From: Bimastos eiseni
Lineage: Eukaryota; Annelida; Clitellata; Crassiclitellata; Lumbricidae
Direction of reading: 5' to 3'
DNA: 64,000 bases
Assembly (NCBI GenBank): GCA_959347315.1
Contig: OY365807.1
Coordinates: forward strand, 13,591,307-13,655,306
Every line of letters begins with the position of its first letter. The stretch's first letter is position 1. The notes under the pieces were generated by a model that had not been told where the DNA came from, did not search any database, and worked only from the letters and a program-made list of their open reading frames with translations. Positions 1 through 12,413 of this stretch are shown piece after piece. A program made the position numbers and the translations under genes.

Positions 1-290
1 AAGTCCGATCGATAGATCCTTCATTGATTAATTGGTTCAATTGGTTTCAATATCTACCACATCAATACCTATTTTATTGCCTAGCTTATTGAATACCTAT
101 TTATTGCTTAGCTGTAGCCTATAGCTATAGATATTCAGGAGACTACTTGTGCTCTCTTGCTGGTGGATGTCTTGCAGGCAGAGCCACCTGTAGGCTTTAC
201 ATATAATTGATTTACAACTAACTGCCTGACAGACTGAGTGATTCGGTGATTGGCTGATTGGTTAAGTTATTGGTTTGTGGTTTCTAATAG

Positions 291-3200
291 CCTATATTCC
301 ATGGACGGCAGTTTGGTGTCGGATGTTGATCAGCTACGTACAGGTAACTTCTACGTGGCATCGTCCAGGTATTCAGGGTTCAAAACCGTTGGATATGGAG
401 CCAGACGGTCAACGTTCAACGTATCTACTAAACTACATAATCAACGACCAAGGTAGACACATCAAATAAACAATAGCATCATCGTCATCACCATCACGAG
501 TTCCAAAGCCAGCTGACGGTGACAGGAGTGAATGTTTAACTACATGTATTCAACTTGACATATTAGCTCTGTCTAGGCGTAGTAGGCCTACTCATAAATA
601 AACTGCATGCTTACGATTACGCTTTCTACCATAGCGCCTCTGTATCACATCTCTTCTGGTTCCTATTAATTTAGATTCCCTGAGGTAGGTCTACATGATG
701 ACATCATCGATGAACATCCGGATGGAAGTAGCAGAGGAGGAGGAGGAGTGGGAGGAGGAGAAGGAAACGATGACTTTGGCCAGATGGAATTAATTGCTCC
801 TTCGAAGCCGAAAACGAAGAAGAAGCGCAACAGGTAATCGTCAACTTATTAGTATCTCCGCCTATAGGAGTGATCAGGCACGCCGACAGAAATTCCGGAC
901 TCTATAAGGCAGAGCCGTCACCAAACTATTAGACTGAAGTGGGTGCGTTCTGTATAAAAAAAATGAGTTCGGTAATATTCAGATGCTCGAAATTTCGACT
1001 AATAATATTGTAATTAAGTGTCAGTAAATACAGTAATATTATATTAAAAAGGCATTCATCATAAAATGTGTATAACTGTTTATTATATGTTCCAATGGTT
1101 GATTGCGGACGTATGCTACTGATCTTGTAGTTCATATGTTTGTGTAGGTATGTTTGTATGTCGGTATGCAATATGTATCGCGACTATATATCTATTTAGC
1201 CAGGGCCATCTTATCCAGTAGGCACAGTAGGCACAGTGCCTAGGGCCTACGAAGTTATCGATCAGGGTACGAAATTTTTTAAGCTTTTTTAAATTGCAAA
1301 ATTGGAATAAGGGATATTGAATAATTGAAAATGTTTAATCATTAAATTGTAACAAAGAAGAAATTGCAAACTTATTAAATTCAAAATTGAAAGTGACTAA
1401 CTTAAGTGCTTCATCTTTTTCTTCCCTTTTCTTTCGTTTCTCAAATCCAGATTCGTGTTTTCTCTTGTATCCATCAGACATGATTTCTTTGTAAAATTAA
1501 AGTTATTGGTATTTAGTTGTTAATTTTAAAACTCTAAAAAGTCGTGACTAAAAGTATAAAACACCAAAAATCGTCCAATATTATATTTGTGGATATTGAA
1601 CATTACACCAAAAAGTGAATTGAGATTTGAAATCAGAACTGGGTGCGTTCCTGAATCACGGTTCATAGCAGACTATATTAATATTAGTGGTAGTAACATT
1701 CCTTTGTGATTCAGTATCTTTTGTAAATACAATTTGGCATTCGGAATTTATAGAAATTCCCACGGAGAAAGAAAGACACATGCGTGCGCGTACAAATGGG
1801 AGAAAAGCTGTAGATGTACGTAATCATTGCGATAAACTTTAAGCAACACTCAGTAACTCACACTGGAGAAAAACTTTATGCATGTAGTCAATGTAAGAAA
1901 AGTTCTTCTCGCAAAGTTCTACACTAATCAACCACAAGAAAATTCATTCTGCATAAAAACCATTCATGACTTGAAAAAAATAATGTGACTGTATGTGTCT
2001 AGGTTTACACGTTTAATGTTTTATGCAGTAGTTGAGGTATATGAAAGAGTGTATATATATATATATATATATATGGGGTCTACGACGACCTTAAAACGGT
2101 CCTGTATTAAGCATCCGTTAAATGCTTGGCACAAAGGCGCTGTAAATGTGGTTATCTAATACATTTAAGCAAACTGTTTTTTAAATACAACTTTTCGTAT
2201 GAGCCGCGGAAGACGGTAAGACCCTTTTGGAAGCGCTACACCAGCTGGGCTTAAGTTGTTGTGAGGAAGCGAGGCATCTCAGAGGCGTCCAGATAGGGGG
2301 GTCCGGATGAAAATGCCTCAAATTTGAGGTTGTGGGGGAATATTTTATGAGTCTTAGGGGATAATCTTGCTTTCTGACACGTGGGACTGGGGGCTTGCCT
2401 CCATCACTCAAGGGGGTTTGGCGCCCCTGAGGCATCTGAATATTTCCACATTCGCCGACCCGGTTGACTTCATAATGAAACCTGTCGTAGACTATGCCGG
2501 TTCAGGTCACCGATGTCTGCTTCAAGAGGAGGCTGTTGACCTTTATGCTCTTCTTAGTTGTAGAGATCTATGAGAGAACCTTGGAAGTGTAGCCAGTAAT
2601 TCGAGCGACGCTGTTGAGAACAGACTGAAGCTTTCGAATGTCACTTAATAAAGAAGTTTGGGGTTTAATTCTAGCGAGACCTGGATCTCACTCTCAGTGG
2701 CCTCCCCTAAGCGAAACATACTTCTGATCGTAGGAGATTTCAACGCCAGGGTAGGAGAAGACGCAAAAGAGACTGGCGTCCTTAAGGGCATATATGTTCA
2801 CGGGGAAAGATATAACAGAGGACAAGTAAGTGTTATTAGTTGGTGGGGTTCTGCGCGGAACACAGATCGTTTGTCATAATCGACTCACGTAGCCAACCGT
2901 CGCGTAGTGATGATGGCGATTTGACATGACATGACATGAATTAAATGTCATTGTGACGCTAAGCGACTAATTTGCTCCAAAATGACACGTATCTCACGCA
3001 GATGATAATAGCATAACTTGAAGAGACACTTCACGTTGTTAGTCACAGACAACTCCCAATTCAAGAGCACATGATCCAGATCGACTTAACTGATTAATTT
3101 TTAATATACATTATGCACAATTTCAGTGATGCTCAGGTCATCTACACTGATGGTACACGTGTGTTTCGGAGAAACAAGAAGAAACCGAAGGGGAAGAAGG

Positions 3201-5986
3201 GCGCGAACCGACAGAAAGGTATTGAAAATGTTGATGTCCCAGGGATGGCTCGCGGACAAAATGCTCTGGTGATATAAAATTTTTGCAATAGTATTACGTT
3301 CTTATGCGAATTTATAAGCTAACACAGCGCACAGGATCAGAAATCTAGCGACGATATTCTCTTCCTCTACTTACCTTTTCATTCTCTGCTTTCATCGTGC
3401 CATTATTCTATCCCGTGTCGGTCAACCGGTAATATTTCTAACTGTCAATATTTTCCCAGTTCTAGCTTATGTTCGTTTGTGAGTGTGACACAAAATACGT
3501 GTCCCGTTCAATTAATCCGTCTGGTAATCATGCATTCAGCAGGCCATTCCATTTCACATATAGCCAGACTGTAAGTAGTTGGGGTACCGTCTTTTCTATA
3601 TCCGTCATATCACATATCATATCACGACTGGCATAAACTGTAGTTCGGGGTCGACGCAAGAAGGTCAGGGCCATCTGTTGCCTACGAAAGGTCTGAAGCC
3701 GACCGATTGTTAGTTGTGGAAACTGCTTTGCGAAAGTTTTCTTTTCCTCACCAGATGATAAAGATGAATCTTCGAAGAAATCGTCGAACTTTCTGGCAAA
3801 GTCTCCTTACGACGAAACTCTCGGATCGGAAGAAGTTCCTGAACTATTCACTTTTTCGGATTGGGATGAATCCCATAACGATAACACAAAGCAACACAAC
3901 GATTACAGGGTTAGCAGCAAACTACTGACATTGTAGTCATCGCTGCTATCGCTACAGCTATTATGAGCGTAGTCGTTTAATTTCTTGGTTTTAGTGGTTT
4001 GAATGACAGAATCTTTGTAAGCTTATTATCGTTAGTTTTATTGTTGGTGGTATCATTGCTATCCTCTTTGTTGTTGGTAGTTTTGTAGTTTTTGTCGACA
4101 TTATTGCTTATCTTGTCATCTTCATCATCATCATCATCACTATCATCATCATTATCATCATCATTTTCATCATCGTCATCATCATTATTATAACTTAAAG
4201 GTTGATTGAACTATAAAGCTCTTAATGAGAAGAAGTATTATAAGCTAGCCCGAAGGGATATCAGATGTAAGTGACTGCATTTTTTCAGCTTCGGTATATA
4301 AAATAGTTGTTGGCAAGCCGCCTCACTTGCCGTCTCATCTTGCCACTGACATTTATGGAGCAAAATCGGAAAAGAAATTTCTGCCCTTGGCAGGGATAGA
4401 AGAATTGGTGTCATGAAATGTAAAGCAAAATAAATGTTCACCAGGGAAAAAGAGGTTACTCGCCAATTGGTTAGGGCCATAGGTAAGGCTGAAAATCGCC
4501 TGCGCTCCTAAGATCACGTCAAGGGTCGACTGTTTTCACTCCAGAGTGGTGCCACACAACCCAAGGATGCGAAATCCCATGAGATGGAAGGAACGAGTCA
4601 TCAAGAAGGAGAAGTTAAAGTCATTCATTCACGGGTTAGTTAGTCTAAGATCGTTTGTGTATATAAGGAAACATCACATGACTTAATTGGCTACGTATGC
4701 TTTTATTCTCGGTTAGGCGGATCAATGAATGCACCTCCCATCAAATGCCAGTTGATCTACTGGAGAGACTGGTCTCCTCTCTCCCAGCAACTGAATCTTG
4801 CCTTCTAATAGGATTTCTCGGCCTAGACAACCACTCTAACTTAAAGGGCTCGTGTGAAGCTGCTCTTAGCGTTTAAGTGGCGCCCTAGCATGACAGATGA
4901 TAGTTAAGTTTTACGATGAACGTGCAATAAAATAATGATTATCTAAATAGACGGATCCTCTCGAAATTCAGTTGTATCTGCGACTGATTTCATTCGTAGG
5001 AATACACGCCAGACGATGCAGCCTCTGTCATCCAGACTTCCTACAGAACATACCGCAGACGTCAGATTAAACGACAGGTGCAGACTATGTATACTTACTT
5101 ACCTACTTTATTGAACTTATTGCAGGTCTAAGATTGTTATCCATCACTTGAAGCGACCATTTATTGATGCTTGGTGCGTTAAGACAATAGCGCAATAGAA
5201 GTAACTACGTCAGACGGGATTAAATTACATTAGACTGAATTGGAATCGACTAGCTTGCTTTAGATTGTCTTGGAGATAAATTATTTTTTTATTTGCGACA
5301 ATGGAAACAATGATGATCACGTCATGATGGCGTCGTCACATTGTGCTAGCATTTCGGCGTGACCAGCAGTGAAAATGATTGCTAGTGACCAAATTTTTCA
5401 AATGGCATGATGAATATCTTATACAAATGACCAGACGTTGCTGCATCCGATCCTCTGCCTCCCCAAGACACCTGCCTTAAAAGCTACTCTGACTCTTCTG
5501 AAAATAGAATCAGACGATTGTAACCAACGGCTTATAATGTTCCAACAATAGAAATAATTGCGCGGAATAAACGCCACACATAAAATTCACAGCTAAATGG
5601 TTACCTTTTTGTTACAGGTTGCGGCAACTAAAATCCAGGCAACTTACAGAGGCTACCGTCAAAGGAAACGAGGGAAGAAGGAGGCTCATCCTGACGACGA
5701 TGAAATAATGACACTTAATGACATTGGATCGGATCATGATGCAGACACAACCCGTGCAGTTGGTGACGCCAAGGTAAAGTCTTCGAAGATGGAAGGCAAC
5801 AAGTCGGATCCACCTCAGCTAGATCCGGGCAAGTCGGGTTCGGATAAAAAAGCAAAGAAAGCTCCAGAGGGCTCGGCAACGAAAGAGGCAAACCAGTCGG
5901 CAATTCCAACTCCTGCGAAGGTTGAAGTTAACCATACGCCGAAAGAGCCTTCAAAGGAAACAACCAAAAACACGAAGAAGAAATAG
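291..5986 (+). CDS. Doublecortin-domain protein with two IQ motifs (3' part of gene, 7 exons)
   Basis: Exons read as 291-452, 675-833, 3127-3218, 3755-3909, 4545-4634, 5000-5077 and 5618-5986 (stop TAG). Every junction has AG/GT and the phases agree throughout, giving 367 visible residues. The first exon (residues about 1-45: MDGSLVSDVDQL, then GNFYVASS, then GFKTVGY) matches the C-terminal half of a DCX domain, the fold that binds microtubules. Then come a Gly/Glu-rich stretch with a KKKRN cluster, a second basic cluster (KKKPKGKKG), an acidic Ser-rich exon, IQ motif 1 (SVIQTSYRTYRRR, exon 6), IQ motif 2 (TKIQATYRGYRQRKR, start of exon 7) and a Lys/Pro/Ser-rich disordered tail. IQ motifs bind calmodulin or EF-hand light chains. 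The exon at 291 begins in phase 2 after TTTCTAATAG, so the gene continues left of the window. Function is inferred from domains only; I do not recognise a named orthologue. Confidence 0.75.
1774..1950 (+). pseudogene. Degenerate C2H2 zinc-finger fragment
   Basis: Translation at 1856-1924 gives THTGEKLYACSQCKK and then SSSRKVLH, the C2H2 linker plus the start of a finger; it is followed by a stop and a decayed second half. Just upstream, 1774-1809 reads RHMRARTNGRK, another finger end, with a stop and frame change between. It lies inside the second intron of the DCX/IQ gene and cannot be expressed as a zinc finger. It looks like a dead copy of a poly-zinc-finger gene. Confidence 0.6.
2051..2074. 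repeat. (TA)n microsatellite
   Basis: Twelve TA units in intron 2 of the DCX/IQ gene. Similar TA runs occur at 8089-8105 and, interrupted, at 12791-12867. Confidence 0.9.
2200..2445. repeat. Interspersed repeat, copy 1 (second copy near 54 kb)
   Basis: The stretch from about 2290 to 2440 (GGGGGTCCGGATG, then CTTGCTTTCTG, then GGGGCTTGCCTCCATCACTCA) is similar in order and spacing to 53990-54130. Two diverged copies 52 kb apart indicate an interspersed repeat. No coding capacity is convincing. Confidence 0.55.
2690..2830 (+). mobile_element. Non-LTR retrotransposon endonuclease fragment
   Basis: The translation contains ILLIVGDFNARVGED, the GDFNAR motif of the apurinic-type endonuclease domain found in LINE (CR1, L2, RTE-like) ORF2 proteins. 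Only about 40 residues are recognisable and no reverse transcriptase follows, so this is a short relic in the DCX/IQ gene intron. Confidence 0.55.
4108..4192. repeat. Trinucleotide microsatellite (TCA/ATC)n
   Basis: Runs of TCATCATCA interrupted by TTA and TCG, inside a DCX/IQ gene intron. Confidence 0.9.
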
Positions 5987-6968
5987 AGTGCGTTCTTTGG
6001 TTTAGTCAAACTATTATGTATACTTATATATATATATATATATATATAATATCTGATCTCTCTTTTTAAAGCCGAAATACCTGTCAATCGAATTTGCCCT
6101 ATAAGTTAATGTGGATGACCGGAGCAGACCCCTCTCTTTATTAATAGTACAAACAGCGCTTTTGTGAGATACTTCGAAAGCAGCGATATTTGTTTAATAA
6201 CAGTCATTTGTTTTTCAGTAATGTTCGATCGATTATTCGGTATAGACTTCGACCACTAACTTGTTTCATCGGCCTTCGGTCAGCGTATCCTCAATCAGAG
6301 AGCTGCAACGATCTTTTGCCAATATTAATGAAATCAAAGTAGCCTATACATTTGAAAATTCGTCAGTTACAGGGCCTACGCAAACCAAAACGGATTGACC
6401 ATATAGGCTTAGGCCTAATTATGATAGGGGCGGGTCAAGGGGACAAGTCCCCCAGCTTTTACAGAGAGGAGACACATTATACATGTGTCCCACCCACCAA
6501 ATTTTCTACCCCTCTCATTGGGTGAACCCACCTCTCAAACGAGAGGTGGGTACACCCACAGATCACCTCTGATGCTAGGACTTCCCATTGGAAGAATATT
6601 GTAATAATTAAATTTTACCGATTTCTATCGTTTAAGCTAACATGAATTGTGTTTTTCAAAATTGCAGGGCGTGCCAACTGAACCACCACTTAATTAACGT
6701 TAATTGATTTCGAAAGACAGGGAAAGAACCACAGCATACTTATATCATATCCCTCGCTGTTTCGAACGAACAATAAGCGTAGAATTATACAAGGACCCGA
6801 ATAGAATGATTAACTAAGAATGTTATTGACTTATATTGCATGTACGCCATTTGTTTGAAGATGACAATAATGTTGACGATAATGATGACGATAATGATGA
6901 CGATGAGTCTGTGGTGAACACTGAAGACAGCAATAAAATAGAATCGAAACGTACAATGTCATTTATTT
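5987..6968. other. 3' flank of DCX/IQ gene; no gene seen
   Basis: Contains the TA run, a short perfect hairpin at 6526-6551 (11-bp arms ACCCACCTCTC, loop AAAC), and a GAC/GAT-rich stretch at 6865-6910. No exon with homology that I recognise. Confidence 0.5.
6025..6048. repeat. (TA)n microsatellite after the DCX/IQ stop codon
   Basis: A TA run 39 bases past the stop at 5984-5986, probably in the 3' UTR. I see no clear AATAAA within 200 bases of the stop. Confidence 0.9.
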
Positions 6969-7198
6969 ATTTATTACCGAAATTTGATACCAGAAGTATC
7001 AGAAGTGCGCAAACACACACGCATCAACGGTGCAATTGCAGTTGTAGCCTACTGCAGAGCAAATGTGCGCGATGGACTTGCTCAAGGTCCCTACACAGTG
7101 ACTCCCTGGACGAGGGTCGAACCCGCTCACTCAGCGCACACTGAGTGTTGCGAGCCGACCGCTTTAACCGATCAACCACCGTGCCACACGGCTTGATC
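6969..7198 (-). mobile_element. tRNA-derived SINE, copy A
   Basis: Read on the minus strand it starts with a tRNA-like head: box A-like TTGATCGGTTAAAGCGG and box B GGGTTCGACCC, then GGACCTTGAGCAAGTCC, and it ends with a GGTAATAA tail. Three other copies (7530-7756, 8424-8646, 36524-36746) share the same head, body and tail. The intact polymerase III boxes inside a longer non-tRNA unit mark it as a SINE rather than a tRNA gene. Confidence 0.85.
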
Positions 7199-7285
7199 AC
7201 GCAACTCTGTAGGCTGACACCTCACTCTATCAACACTGACGCGGGCATCGGATCACAATTGAACCCAGTAGGTTCTGTGAACATA

Positions 7286-7301
7286 GGGTTCATATGAACC
7301 C
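7286..7301. repeat. 16-bp perfect palindrome
   Basis: GGGTTCATATGAACCC is exactly self-complementary; related half-sites (ATGAACCC) recur at about 7367-7374. Function unknown. Confidence 0.6.
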
Positions 7302-7529
7302 AAAACAGGGTACGCTAACAGGGCAGTGCTGTTGCATTATGTGTACTGGGGTACCCTGCTCAGTATATGAACCCAACTGTCTCTATATTGTGACAGCCTT
7401 CAATTACGCAGCCTTATGGAATAGGTGCTATACCGTTTTGACTTAGGTGCAACGTGTGTAGACCTCCGGCCCAGTTCTCAAGATTAAAATGTTAAAAATA
7501 AAACCATTTGATCGATTTTTTAAAATATT

Positions 7530-7756
7530 TTTATTACCGAAATTTGATACCGCCCTTCTTCCAAAAAAATTTTCTCAGAAGTGCACACGCACGTCTCGAC
7601 AGCGCAATTGCAGTTGTACTGCAGAGCAATTGTGCGCGAAGAACTTGCTCAAGGTCCTTACACATGTGACTCCCGGACGAGGGTCGAACCCGCTCAGTCA
7701 GCACACACTGAACGTTACGGGCTGACCGCTCTAACCGATCGGCCACTGTGCCACAC
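7530..7756 (-). mobile_element. tRNA-derived SINE, copy B
   Basis: Same family and orientation as the copy 330 bases upstream. The box A region reads CGGTTAGAGCGGTCAG and box B GGGTTCGACCC on the minus strand; the tail ATCAAATTTCGGTAATAA is clean. Confidence 0.88.
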
Positions 7757-8423
7757 AATGCAAGTGATATGCAAGTCATCCAACGCACAGCTAGAAGCGT
7801 TTGATTGCTGACGCATATTTAACATTGCCTACGTTTCAGCCAGCGTACAACTATGAGGAGTCTAGTCTTGAGATGATAGCAAACAATTAAGTCCCATTTT
7901 ACAGCCCTCAATCTGTAGGACTAATGTCAGTTTCCGAACGAAGAGGTACAGAGAGAAAAATAAGTTAGTCCAAAAATAGAGGCCTGTGACCTACAACGGA
8001 TGACATTCGCTCATCATGTATAGGGTAGGCCTATACCTGCAGATTTGCATTTGTACATAGAACAGTGTAGGCCTATAATACAATATCATATATATATATA
8101 TATAATAGATATGCAGAACTGAGTGAACAAGCACATACACGGTCACACACAAACACGTAGGCCTACACATACATGCTGTAATATAATTATGTCAGTGTGT
8201 TCGGTTTATTTTATGTACTTATTTCATGGTATCGAGCGGTCAATTTTTGAGTAAGCAATAGGTGTACATGTATATGCCGACCATTGTTAATGTGAAATGT
8301 ACGATTGGAATATTATATACGATCATCTTTTGCATGTGAAAGTAAATGCTCAACGATAAATATAAGATGCCAATAAATTTACTATTTTCATTGCAGCAAA
8401 TAGCTCGCTTAGCGTCGTTCAAG

Positions 8424-8646
8424 CAGTGGCTGATCGGTTAGAGCGGTCGGCCCGTAACACTCAGTGTGCGCTGAGTGAGCCCCGGTTCGACCCTCGTCCT
8501 GGGAGTCACTGTGTAAGGGCCTTGAGCAAGTCCTTCGCGCACAATTGCTCTGCTATACAACTGCAATTGCGCCGTCGAGACGTGTGTGTGCACTTCTGAG
8601 CAAGAAGTGTTGGAAGAAGGGCAATATCAAACATCGGTAATAAAAT
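8424..8646 (+). mobile_element. tRNA-derived SINE, copy C
   Basis: Plus-strand copy: box A TGGCTGATCGGTTAGAGC at 8428, box B GGTTCGACCCTC near 8482, body CCTTGAGCAAGTCC, and tail CATCGGTAATAAAATA. Opposite orientation to copies A and B, so the cluster is not a simple tandem duplication. Confidence 0.88.
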
Positions 8647-9899
8647 ATATATCGCTGAAAAATCATCTTTGCATCGCAATCGTAATCTCCAAACTTCAAA
8701 AGCGCCACTCGAAAGTCAAGTCAAAGAGATTGTCCGAAATGTTGTCCGATGGGTAATCCAAGTCCAGTTACCATAGGTAGGCCCTATAGAGGAGGCAGTC
8801 AGTAGCTACTACTGTTAAGGCGGGTGTCCGCGGTGGCAGCAGTTCCTCGTGTGATATTTGCTGCATAAAGTTGCATTAGCCAGCTGTATGTATGGTCTTG
8901 CCGGTGACTTCCCTCTTTGAATAGTAGTACTTTAGTACGGTAGTTCCACTTTTATGACGACATCGTCACAAACAAATGATTATTGTTACATTGTTATTTC
9001 CAAAAATCTTTGGGTTAGGGAGGAGATACAGCAGCCTCCTCTTCTGCCCCATCAAATCCAATCTGCTTCCTTTAGCTTCCAATCCTAGCGACGCCACTGC
9101 TGAGGAGAGAAGGCATGTAGTGAGCAGAGGTGAAACAAGGTTTTGAAAAGTGGGGTCATAATTCCCCAAAAATTACGCGTAGCGAAAAAAAAAATTTTAC
9201 TCCACATTTTGAATTTTTTCCCCCCAGATATTTCTACAAATGGGGAACACAAATTATCTTAACAAGTCATCTTATCATAATTACTTCATAGAAATGAGAT
9301 ATGCTTGACGCTTTTAAAGTATACACTATAAAGTAGGCCTACTATTTTGTACAATATACAATAAAATTGCATGCAAATTAATCTTTCCATCATCATGAGG
9401 CTGGTAACATGGTCATTGCTACAACGTTCATCACTCACTCTCGGAACTTCCATCTTGAAGGGTTAGGTCAGTGCAGGCCTAACACTCGTTTTTTGTGAGA
9501 TCGCTTGGTTGACACATTGCAATCAATAGCAGAAACTAATTTAGTATTGCCAATTTCCAAATGAGTGAGTTTCTCGCAAAATTCAATATCCGGGGTCATC
9601 ATGGTCAACGGGACAACTTTCGATTCGTGAATGGGATTTGCGGAATACGATTTTTGTCATACTCAGACTGCAAAAAAATGGAAGTCATGGGTCACGATTG
9701 TAGACTCGGGCCCAACGTGCAAGATGATGGCTTGAAAAAAGATCGATCGCAAACTAGACTTACGCAGAACTGTAGATCTCCTCAGTCTTTCACCAACCTG
9801 CATCACCAAGAGAGCAGCTCCATGCAAGTCTTCCATGCTAGGAGCTTCTCATTATAGCGGAGTCGGCTAGGAGGTGCATGTTCCAACAGATAGTTCCAA

Positions 9900-9968
9900 T
9901 CAAATTTGTGTCATGGCAGGGATCTGAATCCCGACTTCATGCTTGTAGACCAACCACTAGACTATATT
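9900..9968 (-). mobile_element. tRNA-like SINE head, second family
   Basis: Minus strand reads TAGTCTAGTGGTTGGTCTAC and, after 14 bases, GGGATTCAGATCC, a tRNA-like A/B box pair with good spacing. No CCA or clean cloverleaf was worked out. Most likely a SINE head or tRNA relic. Confidence 0.45.
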
Positions 9969-10591
9969 TCTTTAGCCAATGACGAATATTTTACTGTCAG
10001 AAATGTTCTGTATTTGGGTACGAACAAAGTGATACATTATAGATGAATGAATAACGAAACATGCATTATTTGTTGTAGTTATGTTGGTAGATTGTTCCAG
10101 AGAGACGGAGCAGCTAAATAGATGTGAAGCAGTTTGCAAAATTAATTTTAGTGATTAGGTGGCGGAAGAGCGGAGAAGAGTCAAGGCGGAAGAGGAGAGG
10201 GTTGGGAGAAATTATTGGGTTGTGATAGATCCGCAAATAACTGAATCAAAGGCTATTGCAATGAGTCCCCGCTTGACCATCGGCCTCCTGGCATATGGAC
10301 CCCTGCCTGCAGTCGACCCAAGATAGGTTAGACCACGGAAATCTTGGTCAGGCTGGGAGTTCGTCACAGAATATAAAGAATCTATAAATAGGGAAACGAT
10401 CGAATATAGTGTGATCCCCTCTACCCACATCATTGAGTAGTAAAGTCAGCCCATATTCCATACGGAACGTTGGAAAGGTGCTCATCTCCTTTTCCTAGGT
10501 CCTTGAGCCGGCAATGGACGAATCGCAAGATCCTGGACACGGGGCCAGTGATATCGTAGGACTTGCCGTTTACTTCCCAGCTTACTGCTTG

Positions 10592-10708
10592 GTGACAGAG
10601 GCATGTGTTCGCAAACAACTTGCTCAAGAGTCGTTACACGGAGTCGAACTCGCAACCGCATGCTATGCGAGCAAGCGCGTTACCGATAGGTCATCGTGTA
10701 GCACGCTT
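10592..10708 (-). mobile_element. tRNA-derived SINE, partial or third family
   Basis: Minus strand: TGACCTATCGGTAACGCGC (box A-like), GCGAGTTCGACTCC (box B), then CTCTTGAGCAAGTTG, the same post-tRNA word (TTGAGCAAG) as the main SINE family. The tRNA head differs, so this may be a related family sharing the body. Confidence 0.6.
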
Positions 10709-10924
10709 GAGTATTTTTAAAAATAACAATTTTTATAATAATTATAGTTATTCTGATTTTGTAAGTAAGAAATATTACTGTAATTATACTGATCTTTGAT
10801 TTGTGAAAATAATAATTGTAATTCTAGTTTACTGATTTTTTGTATGTAAAAATAATAGTGTAATTATACTTCTTTTTCTTTAGCACATGTTTTTTTGTGA
10901 ATAAACAGGAAACTTGCTCGTCTA

Positions 10925-11046
10925 AAAGTATTGGTGAAAGTATTGGTATTGGTATTGCAATACTTTTAAGAAAAAGTATTGGTATTGCAATACTTTTTTG
11001 ATGAAGTATTGGTATTGGTATCACAATACTTTTTTCCAGTATTGTT
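10925..11046. repeat. Short tandem array of AGTATTGGTATTGCAATACT-type units
   Basis: About three imperfect units carrying AGTATTGGTATTG followed by CAATACTTTT. Each unit is itself partly palindromic (AGTATTG and CAATACT). Confidence 0.75.
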
Positions 11047-12413
11047 AACAGCCCTGCCAAATACACAGCAAGATAGGAAGTACCATATCTTAGTCTACGA
11101 CTCTACCATCTTTGGTATTGCTGCAAAAACAACCAATATGTGTAGCTAGCCTAGGCCTATAGGCTATATATAGTTCGCCACCGTGGTTGTGTTGAATTTC
11201 AGAATCACCAGCATTGCCAAGTTCTCCCCTTTGAGAGAATGGCGATTATCGGCCAGGAAGCTCATGTGAAGCATTCACATTGTGCAAATGGCGGGCTTGT
11301 GATTTTAATCGCTCACCGAGTACATAGAATTCCGAATAATATTGCGATGCTTGGTCTTTTACGTTGACATGTGGTTCGTGGCGGGGATTTTTAGTCACTT
11401 TAATTTTGCCGTAATCGCTTTTACTAGAGCCAGCGTTTCTCTCTCAGCCATTACTAGTCTATAGAGTTTTAGTCCTAAATCTGTGCCTACTCGAGCAGGA
11501 GTTTTTGAAAGTAAGCACGAGCGCCGATAATGAAGCCGGAAGTACGTCATCACTGATCAGTCATCATCAGTCATCAATAATTATACGTCGTCTGGTTGGT
11601 AAAACTATAGCTTCAATCATTGAACTGAATTGCTATAGGACTAGAATGATAACCCTTCGGTTCAAAGATTTTAACAGAGGGGAAGATGGCCCACTAAAAG
11701 AATATTAGCTTGCGCCGTAGGAATCTAGGTCGCTGATGCATGCTGGTCTATTGACGAGCAATACAACGAAATTTTCCTATCTCTGCTGGGTTAAAATCGA
11801 CAAGTTTAAAGTCGTTTTAATCTACATGCCATTATAATTTAAAATTTCTGTACCACTAGAAAGTTAAGTAACGATCTCTAACTTCATTGCTCAAATATAA
11901 GAAACAGGAACTAATTTCATAACACAGGGTATCATGGTAAATAAATGATGAGTGTCATTCTCGCTTTTTGCCCTACACGATCGATTACTCGTGCGCGACC
12001 TGAATGAAGAACACTAGGTCAAATTATGCGTCCAAGACTGGCAGACACTAACTTCTTGTGTGCGTCGACTCCGTGGCCAGCTTAGAGAGCCTCGGCATAT
12101 GAGTGCGGGTGGCCAATTGTCCGCTGAACCTTCCCCCACAATCCCGCAACAAATTTCTGCCAATGTAGGATCTGAGCCACCGACCTCTATGTTGACGGTC
12201 GATTCCCTCTTAACACCAGACCGTCTGTGCCCAGAGGTGGAGACTTAGGAGGGTCAGGAGGGCCCTTTGACCCTGTAGGAACTGGACTCTGGCCTCCCAC
12301 GGACTTCCTTTCGACAACCCCTCTGATTCGATGCAGCGCTCGTTACCTGCGCCTGGATATCGAGTGGTGCTTTAGAAGTTCGGAGATGATGTTATCTTTG
12401 GCGAGAATCTTTT

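Larger units (their letters stand above)
8650..12413. other. Intergenic stretch without a recognised gene
   Basis: Apart from the tRNA-like relics and the AGTATTG array, I find no exon with known homology. The segment 11990-12360 is richer in G+C than its surroundings and has short open frames, but none resembles a known protein. Confidence 0.4.

Noticed and set aside
8424..8500. tRNA gene
   Set aside because: The A and B boxes belong to a ~222-bp SINE present in four copies with common ends; the cloverleaf is imperfect.
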